Origin: CAYIFC01 sp964362645 | GTDB lineage: Bacteria; Patescibacteriota; Minisyncoccia; Phycocordibacterales; JACOZG01 | Length of the DNA stretch: 9,844 nucleotides | Reading direction: 5' to 3' | NCBI GenBank assembly: GCA_964362645.1 | Contig: CAYIFC010000022.1 | Span: 1 to 9,844 of the forward strand | Shown here: piece by piece, positions 1 to 5,071 of the stretch | Position numbering within the stretch: the first letter of the stretch is position 1 | Layout: each line of letters opens with the position of its first letter | The notes under the pieces: model-generated | What the model was told of the DNA's origin: nothing | The model's database searches: none | Seen by the model: the letters and a program-made list of their open reading frames with translations, nothing else | Made by a program: the position numbers and the translations under genes

Positions 1-127
1 GGGTATTAGTGGTGTTTGGAGAAAGTCGGGATGAGGGAGTTTTGTAATTCACAGTAACAAAGGACTCGTTTTCTCAACTGTTTCTAATTTACTACTACCA
101 CAGATATTAAAATTTGACTAGCAAAAT

Positions 128-1888
128 CTAATTTTTCAAACTTTGTTTTCGTAAACGCACTGACAAGGGTGTGATTTCGAGATACTCGTCTTCGTTCATG
201 ATTTCGAGGCCGCGCTCGATGGTGAGTTCGAAAGGCGGGTTAAGTTTAAGGGCTTCATCGGTACCGGAGGCGCGGACGTTGGAGAGTTGTTTGCCTTTCG
301 TCGGATTAACTTCCATTGCCTCACCCTTGGAGGTGTTGCCGATCACCATACCAATATAAACTTCAGTTGCTGGTTTAATATATAAAGTACCGCGATCTTG
401 CAGACCCCAGAGGGAGAAGCCGAGGGCTTTGCCGGCCGCCATTGAAGACATCGAGCCAACCAAACGCTTCCTAATTTCGCCGGCATGCGGTTTAAAGCCG
501 AGGACGCGCGAGGAGAGAATGCCTTCGCCGCGCGTATCGATAACGAATTGATTACGATAACCGAGCAGGCCGCGCGTCGGACCTTCGAAGGTGAGGCGCA
601 CGGTGGCACCATGATGGCCCATGTTTTGGAGGGAAAAGCCGCGCAGGCCGAGTCGCTCAATAATCGGACCTTGGAAGTCGCTCGGCGTATCAACGATTAC
701 TTCTTCAAACGGCTCAAGAATAACGCCATTTTCTTCGCGGATAATAACTTGCGGTTGCGACACTTGGAGCTCGTAGCCGGCGCGGCGCATATTCTCAAGC
801 AAGATCGCGATGTGGAACTCTCCGCGACCGAAGACGCGGAAGCTTTCGGTAGACGAGAAGTCAATTTTTAAACCGACGTTAACTTCCAATTCGCGCTCGA
901 GATACTCGCGGATTTGGCGCGAGGTTACAAACTTACCTTCACGTCCGGCGAGTGGTGAGTTGTTAACGAGGAAGGTGAGGGCAATCGTTGGTTCATCAAC
1001 TTTAATCGCCGGCAATGGCAGAGCGTTCTCGTCGGTCGTCACCGTTTCGCCGATATCAATATTTGGTAGACCAGCGATCATAACGATGTCGCCGGCTTGG
1101 GCTTCTTTCGTTTCAACTTTCTCGAGACCTTTAAAGGTAAAAAGTTTGGTCAGTTTGCCTTTGCGCGTTTCGCCTTCCGGCTTTTTTACAAACACCGAGT
1201 CGGTATCGTGGATGATACCTTCGTAGACGCGACCGATGGCGAGGCGACCGAGGAAGTTGTCGTAACCGAGGTTGAAGGGTTGGAAGCGGAGAGGTTTGGT
1301 CGTTAAGTCGTCACCAGAAGCGGGCAAAACATGGCTCAAAATGGTATCCAGCAGGGGGGTCAGGTCTTTGGCTTCATCCTCCATTTTAATTTTTGCCACA
1401 CCGGTGCGACCGATGGCGTAGACGACGGGGAAGTCGGCTTGCTCGTCGGACGCGCCGAGCTCCAAGAAGAGTTCGAGCACTTCTTCTTCACAGCGCTTGG
1501 GATCTGCAGCAGATTTATCAATTTTATTTATAACGACAATTGGTTTGAGGCCGAGCTCGAGCGACTTCTTTAACACAAAGCGGGTTTGCGGCATCGGTCC
1601 TTCTTGAGCATCAACGACCAATAAAACGGAGTCAATCGAACGCAGTACACGCTCGACTTCCGAACCAAAGTCGGCGTGACCCGGCGTGTCGACGATATTG
1701 ATCTTGGTGCCGCGGTAATTGATCGAGGCGTTCTTAGCATAGATGGTAATACCGCGCTCGCGCTCAATCGTGCCGGAGTCCATCGTTACGCCCTCGCCCA
1801 CCGCGCCGGCCTGGCGCATGATGCCGTCGGTAAGAGTAGTCTTACCGTGGTCCACGTGGGCAATAATCGCAATATTTCTTATCTCCAT
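128..1888 (-). CDS. typA: GTP-binding protein TypA/BipA
   Basis: Translational GTPase of the EF-G/LepA superfamily that binds the ribosome; in other bacteria it acts in 50S assembly and stress or cold adaptation. The 586-aa product is close to the usual family length (about 600) and appears complete. Visible motifs: G1 AHVDHGKTT (residues 10-18), switch I RERGITI (43-49), G3 DTPGH (67-71), G4 NKID (121-124), and near the C-terminus NPTKGKQLSNVRASGTDE, the TypA-specific signature region. The usual G5 'SA' reads AIGRTG, a small deviation. The start is ATG at 1888, because MEIRNIAIIAHVDHGKTT matches the family N-terminus; an in-frame TTG eight codons upstream lies in the promoter -10 region and is rejected. 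There is no Shine-Dalgarno sequence. The 127 bases after the stop codon, up to the window edge, hold no convincing hairpin or gene. Confidence 0.97.
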   Translation of the reverse strand: MEIRNIAIIAHVDHGKTTLTDGIMRQAGAVGEGVTMDSGTIERERGITIYAKNASINYRGTKINIVDTPGHADFGSEVERVLRSIDSVLLVVDAQEGPMPQTRFVLKKSLELGLKPIVVINKIDKSAADPKRCEEEVLELFLELGASDEQADFPVVYAIGRTGVAKIKMEDEAKDLTPLLDTILSHVLPASGDDLTTKPLRFQPFNLGYDNFLGRLAIGRVYEGIIHDTDSVFVKKPEGETRKGKLTKLFTFKGLEKVETKEAQAGDIVMIAGLPNIDIGETVTTDENALPLPAIKVDEPTIALTFLVNNSPLAGREGKFVTSRQIREYLERELEVNVGLKIDFSSTESFRVFGRGEFHIAILLENMRRAGYELQVSQPQVIIREENGVILEPFEEVIVDTPSDFQGPIIERLGLRGFSLQNMGHHGATVRLTFEGPTRGLLGYRNQFVIDTRGEGILSSRVLGFKPHAGEIRKRLVGSMSSMAAGKALGFSLWGLQDRGTLYIKPATEVYIGMVIGNTSKGEAMEVNPTKGKQLSNVRASGTDEALKLNPPFELTIERGLEIMNEDEYLEITPLSVRLRKQSLKN

Positions 1889-1903
1889 AAGTAGTGAGTC
1901 ATA

Positions 1904-1932
1904 AGGATACAATAACCAATGAACTCTGTCTA
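1904..1932 (-). promoter_or_regulatory. Promoter of typA
   Basis: On the minus strand, -35 TAGACA (1927-1932, five of six consensus bases), a 17-base spacer and -10 TATCCT (1904-1909). The predicted transcription start near 1897 leaves a leader of only about nine bases before the ATG, with no Shine-Dalgarno sequence. The -35 box overlaps the stop codon of the upstream Bro-N gene (1930-1932), so typA has its own promoter although it lies directly behind that gene. The ten bases TTATTGTATC at the -10 recur before the Bro-N and PemK genes. Confidence 0.55.
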
Positions 1933-2778
1933 GGATTTGGAAATTCTCTTTGATTGTTTTTGGGTAAGAAAGTTGGCTTTTGTCATAAGTTTTTTACCAG
2001 TTTTTGTTTCAATTTCTATTCGAGTATTTCCTGCGACATTGCCACCGTCTTTAGCGTCTTTTTTAAGTGAAGGTAGACCTCGTGATTTCCGTGTTTGTGA
2101 TAATTTTGTAGTGGTGGCTTCTCCGAGCATCGTTAAGATTAATTCGAGTTCATCCATATGGTCGCGTGGATTATCAGGATCACTTAAATTTTTATAGTTT
2201 TTAATTTCTTTAGCCGTCATCTCAAAAGTTCCTTTATAGATTTCATTGGTTAAGATTGCAAAATCAAGTCCCTCTTTTGCCCCTCGTTTACTCCACTCAT
2301 CAGTTAAAGTATTACGAACATTGATACCTCTCATTCGCTTGGCAACCCAATCTTCGGAATAACCCTTTTGGTCATAGATTTTTTTAGCTCTGACGATTGC
2401 CCTTTCTGGGTCTTGAATTTCTTCAATCCTCTCTTGTCCCACTTTTGCTAACCATTGTTTGAAGGGTTCGGCTTTGGGCGAAGGGATTGATTGGATGATG
2501 CGAAAGATGCCTTGTAAATCAAGACTATCTGTTTCATATAACTTCCCATCTGCTGAAGGTAATTTCAGTTGTACGATTTTATCGTACAACTCTTTATAAC
2601 CTTCAGAAATGAGCTTTCTTTTGAGGTCGCTCCAATAACGTCGTGGGTTAAAACTTTCGGAAAGAATTGACACAATATCAACAACAGAGAAAAACCACCG
2701 GTTATTATGCCAAGTTCTACGAACTTCTTTTTCCTCAAAAACCGCAAATTGTTTTATTATTCTAATTTTCTTTTTCAT
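1930..2778 (-). CDS. Bro-N domain (phage antirepressor / DinD-like) protein
   Basis: A 282-aa protein of the BRO-N/antirepressor family, common in phages and in CPR and Bacteroidetes genomes. Bro-N domains bind DNA. Members with this C-terminal half resemble E. coli DinD, a DNA-damage-inducible protein that inhibits RecA filaments; the physiological role here is unknown. Seen: RRTWHNNRWFFSVVDIV (residues 20-36), NPRRYWSDLK (44-53), LKLPSADGK (71-79), SPKAEPFKQWLAKVG (100-114), then RDHMDELELILTMLGEATTT (205-224) and DGGNVAGNTR (244-253). The C-terminus is lysine- and serine-rich. The ATG at 2778 has only a weak GAGG four bases upstream and a predicted leader of about 11 bases. It stands alone between a palindrome-containing gap and typA. 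It could be a remnant of mobile DNA, but no other phage gene is in the window. Confidence 0.85.
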   Translation of the reverse strand: MKKKIRIIKQFAVFEEKEVRRTWHNNRWFFSVVDIVSILSESFNPRRYWSDLKRKLISEGYKELYDKIVQLKLPSADGKLYETDSLDLQGIFRIIQSIPSPKAEPFKQWLAKVGQERIEEIQDPERAIVRAKKIYDQKGYSEDWVAKRMRGINVRNTLTDEWSKRGAKEGLDFAILTNEIYKGTFEMTAKEIKNYKNLSDPDNPRDHMDELELILTMLGEATTTKLSQTRKSRGLPSLKKDAKDGGNVAGNTRIEIETKTGKKLMTKANFLTQKQSKRISKS

Positions 2779-2795
2779 AAACCTCGTAAGTTTCC

Positions 2796-2824
2796 AAGAT
2801 ACAATAAGTGGTTGATCTAGTCCA
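2796..2824 (-). promoter_or_regulatory. Promoter of the Bro-N gene
   Basis: Minus strand: -10 TATCTT (2796-2801), 17-base spacer, -35 TGGACT (2819-2824, four of six consensus bases). The 13 bases CACTTATTGTATC (2798-2810) are identical to those before the PemK-family gene (5045-5057). The transcription start is predicted near 2789. The 25-bp palindrome begins five bases upstream of the -35 box, a position where a regulator could act. Confidence 0.45.
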
Positions 2825-2828
2825 GTCT

Positions 2829-2853
2829 GTTGTCAAGGTAACACCTTGCCAAC
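2829..2853. repeat. 25-bp palindrome, copy 1
   Basis: Inverted repeat with 11-bp arms, one mismatched pair and a 3-base centre: GTTGTCAAGGT / ACCTTGCCAAC around AAC. It aligns without gaps to the palindrome at 9733-9757, with 18 of 25 positions identical including the core TGTCAAGGT..CACCTTG. It is intergenic, about 50 bases upstream of the Bro-N start codon. It is either a dispersed REP-like element or an operator. Confidence 0.6.
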
Positions 2854-2898
2854 GACCATACTACGATTCTAACGATGGTTATTTTGTTAGTATGGTTG
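2853..2898. repeat. Inverted repeat next to palindrome copy 1
   Basis: Perfect 9-bp arms ACCATACTA (2855-2863) and TAGTATGGT (2888-2896) enclose 24 bases; a G-T pair and a C-G pair extend the stem to 2853/2898. Inside is a competing pairing, CTAAC (2869-2873) with GTTAG (2886-2890). It abuts palindrome copy 1 and, on the minus strand, lies just after a U-rich stretch downstream of the 130-aa gene. It could be part of a transcript end or of a structured element. No family is recognised. Confidence 0.45.
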
Positions 2899-2969
2899 GA
2901 AAAATAAAAAAACCCCGTTGATGTTATCGCAGGAGCATGAAATTTGATGGGTACAGGAAGAACCATTGA

Positions 2970-3362
2970 CTAGAGCATGCCGTCGGTCATGGAGTGCAGA
3001 AATTTTTGAGCATTTTCTCTCCTGAGAGCGTGGCTCAGCTTGTTCTCGGTTGAATCTTTCAGTTTTGTATCGTGGACGCACTCACAAACAGCGACGCCTA
3101 TTCTAAGGGCATCTGGGTCATCAGTTTCTGTAAATTGGCCGATTGCCTCACGTAGATATTTTTCAGGGATTTCATCTAAGAGACCTACTTTGTATGCCAA
3201 ACGGACGGCTTTATTGAGGTCCCTCTGCGCAATAAGCGTTGGCAAACTTTCCCTAACTTCTTTGCGTTCAAGTTGATCTCGCTTTTTCTTTTCAGCTTCT
3301 TTCGCTTCTCTGATTGAGTCAAGACGTCGGCGTTCGGCTTCGATTTTTCTCTCCGTCACCAT
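2970..3362 (-). CDS. Hypothetical charged coiled-coil protein (130 aa)
   Basis: Not recognised. The N-terminal 45 residues are a strongly charged heptad-like helix (ERKIEAERRRLDSIREAKE and onward) that is probably a coiled coil. Residues 50-115 form a mixed helical region with a short Ala/Val/Cys stretch (IGVAVCECVH). There is no signal peptide or membrane segment. The ATG at 3362 is chosen over an upstream in-frame start because AAAGGAGG (3370-3377) sits seven bases before it and the upstream extension looks non-coding. The gene diverges from msrB across 77 bases. A possible weak promoter (TTGCTA-N17-TACGAA) would overlap the msrB start. After the stop there is a minus-strand U-tract (2906-2912) without a strong stem. 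Confidence 0.75.
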   Translation of the reverse strand: MVTERKIEAERRRLDSIREAKEAEKKKRDQLERKEVRESLPTLIAQRDLNKAVRLAYKVGLLDEIPEKYLREAIGQFTETDDPDALRIGVAVCECVHDTKLKDSTENKLSHALRRENAQKFLHSMTDGML

Positions 3363-3424
3363 TTTAAGTCCTCCTTTCAAGGTCCTAGAGTTAACCCAAT
3401 TTCCAATCCCATTCGTACCATTTC

Positions 3425-3433
3425 TGATATAAT
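3425..3433 (+). promoter_or_regulatory. Extended -10 promoter of msrB (leaderless)
   Basis: TGA-TATAAT: a perfect -10 hexamer (3428-3433) with a TGN extension. No -35 match is seen at the expected distance. Exactly six bases separate the -10 from the msrB ATG at 3440, so transcription should begin at or within a base of the start codon. The ATPase gene at 5071 has the same layout. Confidence 0.75.
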
Positions 3434-3439
3434 TTAGCA

Positions 3440-3802
3440 ATGGAGAAGAAAGACTTAACACCAGAACAAAAGCGGGTGATGTGGGAGGGCGGCACGGAGG
3501 CGCCGTTTAGTGGTAAGTATTTAGATAATAAAAAGGCGGGTGGTTACCACTGTGCCGCTTGCGGCGCGATGCTCTTTTCTTCCTCTGCTAAATTCGATTC
3601 GGGCACCGGCTGGCCGAGCTTTACCGAGCCGGCCAATCTCGCGAATGTCGAACTCAAAACTGATTCTAGCCACGGTATGGAGCGTACCGAAGTAACGTGC
3701 AAAAACTGCGGCGCGCATTTAGGGCATGTATTTAATGATCAACCAAATAATGGCCAAAGATATTGTATAAACTCCGTTTGCCTCGATTTTAAAGAAAAAT
3801 AA
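3440..3802 (+). CDS. msrB: Peptide methionine (R)-S-oxide reductase MsrB
   Basis: Repairs oxidised proteins by reducing methionine-R-sulfoxide, with electrons normally supplied by thioredoxin; cytoplasmic (no signal peptide). The 120-aa product is a complete single-domain MsrB. Seen: SGKYLDNKKAGGYHCAAC with zinc ligands C38 and C41, the second zinc pair C87/C90 in CKNCGAHLGHVF, the substrate-loop motif FDSGTGWPSF (52-61), and the catalytic cysteine C109 in RYCINS. Position 56, where many two-cysteine MsrBs carry the resolving Cys (SGCGWPSF), is Thr. An extra Cys at 114 (SVCLDF instead of the usual SASLxF) lies close to the catalytic one in sequence. There is no ribosome binding site; the message is predicted leaderless. 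No msrA is in the window. The gene converges on the 179-aa minus gene. Confidence 0.97.
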   Translation: MEKKDLTPEQKRVMWEGGTEAPFSGKYLDNKKAGGYHCAACGAMLFSSSAKFDSGTGWPSFTEPANLANVELKTDSSHGMERTEVTCKNCGAHLGHVFNDQPNNGQRYCINSVCLDFKEK

Positions 3803-3829
3803 AAAGAGCCCCGAGCATTACGCTGGGGC
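3801..3829 (-). terminator. Rho-independent terminator of the 179-aa gene
   Basis: Read on minus: stem GCCCC-AGC / GCT-(bulged C)-GGGGC with a 5-base loop (arms 3822-3829 and 3808-3816), followed by TCTTTTTATTTTT. It lies 24 bases after the stop codon of the 179-aa gene. On plus the hairpin has no U-tract, so it probably serves only the minus strand, although it also stands directly after the msrB stop codon (3800-3802). Confidence 0.75.
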
Positions 3830-3852
3830 CCTGTTGAGACGGACAGTCTGGT

Positions 3853-4392
3853 TTAACTCTCGACCTCACTCTTCACCACGCGCTGGATCCGTTCTTCTTC
3901 GCTCGTGATGAACGCTTCCAGTTTGAAATTTGGGGGAAGTTTATAGATGGTAATTTCGCGGCTACTGCCACCTTGTGATAATGAGTAGACGCGGACGACA
4001 TGAGTTAGGTGCAGTGATTCACTGGCCAACTCTAGGAATGATATTGCTCCTTGGATTGTTTCTGCTTCAACTTTTCGGCCACACCAAGTCCAAGGATTCC
4101 ACAATGAACGATCGCTGTAGTCTACCTTTTCCTGGTCAACTTCGCAGCAGAATCCCTTGCCTCTACTAATCAGGAAAAAACTTTGAGTAGCTCTCATTGA
4201 GTAGAAACCGTTTGGATTTGTGAGAGCGTCACGAAATGGCCGGCAGTTCAGAAGGTCTAGGTCGAGTTTCTCGACAGAAATTTTCAAGGAAGAAAATCCG
4301 CCTTCGGGTACATCTATCTCAACCCACCGCCGAATGAACGGGAACTCTCTCACATACTGGTCGTTAGCTACTCCCAAAGAACTTTTAGGCAT
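3853..4392 (-). CDS. Hypothetical protein (179 aa) with structured leader
   Basis: Not recognised. A soluble-looking 179-aa protein without signal peptide or membrane segment. Notable stretches are FPFIRRWVEIDVPEGGF (17-33), the aromatic SLWNPWTWCG (96-105) and a charged C-terminal helix (EEERIQRVVKSEVES). Cysteines are at 50, 82, 83 and 104. The ATG at 4392 is chosen because AAAGGAG (4398-4404) precedes it by five bases; the in-frame extension upstream runs through the hairpins of the leader and is rejected. The gene has a consensus-like promoter, a leader of about 113 bases with four hairpins and its own terminator, so it is a monocistronic unit. The structured leader suggests post-transcriptional or operator control, but the regulator is unknown. 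Confidence 0.75.
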   Translation of the reverse strand: MPKSSLGVANDQYVREFPFIRRWVEIDVPEGGFSSLKISVEKLDLDLLNCRPFRDALTNPNGFYSMRATQSFFLISRGKGFCCEVDQEKVDYSDRSLWNPWTWCGRKVEAETIQGAISFLELASESLHLTHVVRVYSLSQGGSSREITIYKLPPNFKLEAFITSEEERIQRVVKSEVES

Positions 4393-4403
4393 TTCTGCTC
4401 CTT

Positions 4404-4502
4404 TGTGGCACCGCCACATTTTCGAAACCCGGCACCGCCGTGCTTCTAGGAACCAATGTACAAGCACCGCTTGCACACACTCTTAGAACCCACTGTTCTA
4501 AG
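4404..4502 (-). promoter_or_regulatory. Structured 5' leader with three GCGGTGC hairpins
   Basis: In transcript order: hairpin 1, CTTAGAAC/GTTCTAAG (8 bp, 5-base loop, 4482-4502), right at the predicted transcription start; hairpin 2, GTGCAAGC-GGT-GCTTGTAC (4458-4476, one G-U pair); hairpin 3, CGGC-GGT-GCCG (4430-4440); hairpin 4, TGTGGC-GGT-GCCACA (4404-4418). Hairpins 2-4 share the exact 7-mer GCGGTGC as triloop plus closing pairs. Hairpins 3 and 4 belong to two consecutive 24-base units that both end in GGCGGTGCC. Hairpin 4 runs into the first A of the ribosome binding site AAAGGAG. No known riboswitch or T-box pattern fits. The elements could also be protein-binding sites on RNA, or DNA operators. 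Confidence 0.6.
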
Positions 4503-4511
4503 TCTTTCTGC

Positions 4512-4540
4512 AGGATAGCAGGTTTAGCATATTTTGTCAA
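4512..4540 (-). promoter_or_regulatory. Promoter of the 179-aa gene
   Basis: Minus strand: perfect -35 TTGACA (4535-4540), 17-base spacer, TGC extension and -10 TATCCT (4512-4517). The transcription start is predicted near 4505, giving a leader of about 113 bases. It is one half of a mirror-image divergent pair with the promoter at 4562-4590. Confidence 0.75.
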
Positions 4541-4561
4541 ATTAAAAGTGTTTTGTGTTAT

Positions 4562-4590
4562 TTGACACCGATTAGAGTTTTTGCTAGGCT
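4562..4590 (+). promoter_or_regulatory. Divergent promoter facing the short RNA candidate
   Basis: Plus strand: perfect -35 TTGACA (4562-4567), 17-base spacer, TGC extension, -10 TAGGCT (4585-4590). Its -35 and the minus-strand -35 lie in an inverted repeat, TGTCAAAT (4535-4542) and ATTTGACA (4560-4567), separated by 17 bases. No ORF follows on this strand before the terminator at 4617-4645. Confidence 0.55.
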
Positions 4591-4596
4591 TAAAAC

Positions 4597-4645
4597 ATTA
4601 GGGCTTCGGCCTCCGAGATCCCGCCTCACGGCGGGATCGATTTTT
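4597..4645 (+). ncRNA. Candidate very short structured RNA (~49 nt)
   Basis: Predicted from a promoter (4562-4590) that runs straight into a terminator. The RNA would contain a GGC-UUCG-GCC tetraloop hairpin (4602-4611, plus a G-U pair), the linker CUCCGA, and the 9-bp terminator stem. Its 3' end overlaps the stop codon of the convergent PemK-family gene by two bases. By eye there is no long complementarity to the neighbouring leader: only CUCC to GGAG and CCGCC to GGCGG, both too short to count. The promoter and terminator may instead be an abortive or insulating arrangement. Confidence 0.35.
4617..4645 (+). terminator. Strong rho-independent terminator
   Basis: Perfect 9-bp stem GATCCCGCC / GGCGGGATC with TCAC loop, then GA and TTTTT (4641-4645). 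Polarity is plus; on minus no U-tract follows. It would stop rightward transcripts before they become antisense to the PemK-family gene. Confidence 0.75.
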
Positions 4646-5027
4646 ATATAAATTTATTAAATTCTTTTTTAACTTTTTCGAACTCCGTTTCCGATAAAAC
4701 ATCAACTTTACGGAGAAGACGAAGATTACTAATAACTCTAGCTTGGGTCAGTTTTACCCAAGCCGTTCCTGATTTTATTTTCACTAAACAGTGAAAGGAG
4801 TCATTTTTTATTTTGGTTGTAATCGGTAGAACCAAAAGAGTTTCTTTGTTGTAGACTTTTAATACCAAGACGGGGCGTTCGAAATTGTTATTTTTACCAT
4901 CAATTTCTGCGCCAACATTTATTCCGAGTGAACACCACCAAACTTCGCGCGGATGGGCGAATACGATTCGCTTTTCGTTATTAATCCTCTTTTTCTCGAT
5001 ATTCCAAGAATTAAAATCTTTTTCCAT
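4644..5027 (-). CDS. PemK/MazF-family toxin (endoribonuclease-like)
   Basis: Family members are sequence-specific mRNA interferases of type II toxin-antitoxin systems. The 127-aa product shows the family core: REVWWCSLGINVGAEIDGK (27-45), RPVLVLKV (51-58) with the conserved Arg, LPITTK (67-72) with the Thr region equivalent to the MazF catalytic Thr, and LTQARVIS (93-100). A charged 25-residue N-terminal extension (MEKDFNSWNIEKKR) is typical of the CPR-type subgroup known to me. The ATG at 5027 is preferred; an in-frame TTG eight codons earlier lies in the -10 box. There is no Shine-Dalgarno sequence and a leader of about nine bases. No antitoxin ORF is adjacent on either side, so the gene is solitary. 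Its promoter overlaps that of the ATPase. Confidence 0.88.
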   Translation of the reverse strand: MEKDFNSWNIEKKRINNEKRIVFAHPREVWWCSLGINVGAEIDGKNNNFERPVLVLKVYNKETLLVLPITTKIKNDSFHCLVKIKSGTAWVKLTQARVISNLRLLRKVDVLSETEFEKVKKEFNKFI

Positions 5028-5042
5028 AATTTTTGATTTTCT

Positions 5043-5071
5043 AGGATACAATAAGTGTTATAATAAGTAAA
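5043..5071 (-). promoter_or_regulatory. Promoter of the PemK-family gene
   Basis: Minus strand: -10 TATCCT (5043-5048), 17-base spacer, weak -35 TTTACT (5066-5071, four of six). The motif CACTTATTGTATC is the same as before the Bro-N gene. The -10 of the divergent ATPase promoter (5059-5064) lies entirely inside the spacer, so the two promoters cannot be occupied by polymerase together. Confidence 0.45.
5056..5064 (+). promoter_or_regulatory. Extended -10 promoter of the P-type ATPase (leaderless)
   Basis: TGT-TATAAT with a perfect -10 (5059-5064) and TGN extension. Exactly six bases separate it from the ATG at 5071, as for msrB, so a leaderless mRNA is expected. No good -35 is present at 17 bases; TTGATT lies at a 20-base distance. 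Confidence 0.7.

Noticed and set aside
485..871. Open frames on plus opposite typA (also 810-1226, 1097-1306, 1331-1573, 1676-1894)
   Set aside because: All are antisense to a complete, well-conserved typA and their products match no family; they are shadows of its codon pattern.
1889..1912. TTG start giving typA an eight-residue N-terminal extension
   Set aside because: The extension begins inside the -10 block and lacks a ribosome binding site, and family N-termini begin at the ATG. The same applies to the TTG at 5051 for the PemK-family gene.
2829..2898. Integron attC-like site
   Set aside because: It consists of two imperfect inverted repeats, but the attC core sites are not visible and no integrase or cassette array is nearby.
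2900..2969. Rho-independent terminator for the 130-aa gene
   Set aside because: There is a U-tract on minus (2906-2912) preceded by GGGG, but only a weak four- to five-pair stem can be drawn, so it is mentioned only in the gene entry.
4404..4502. T-box or fluoride riboswitch
   Set aside because: GGCGGTGCC is loosely similar to parts of both, but the T-box GGTGGTACCGCG element and the fluoride pseudoknot layout are absent and the gene is not a related enzyme or transporter.
4597..4645. Base pairing of the short RNA candidate with the 179-aa gene's leader
   Set aside because: Only four- and five-base matches (CUCC with GGAG, CCGCC with GGCGG) were found by eye, mostly inside stems; these are not above chance.
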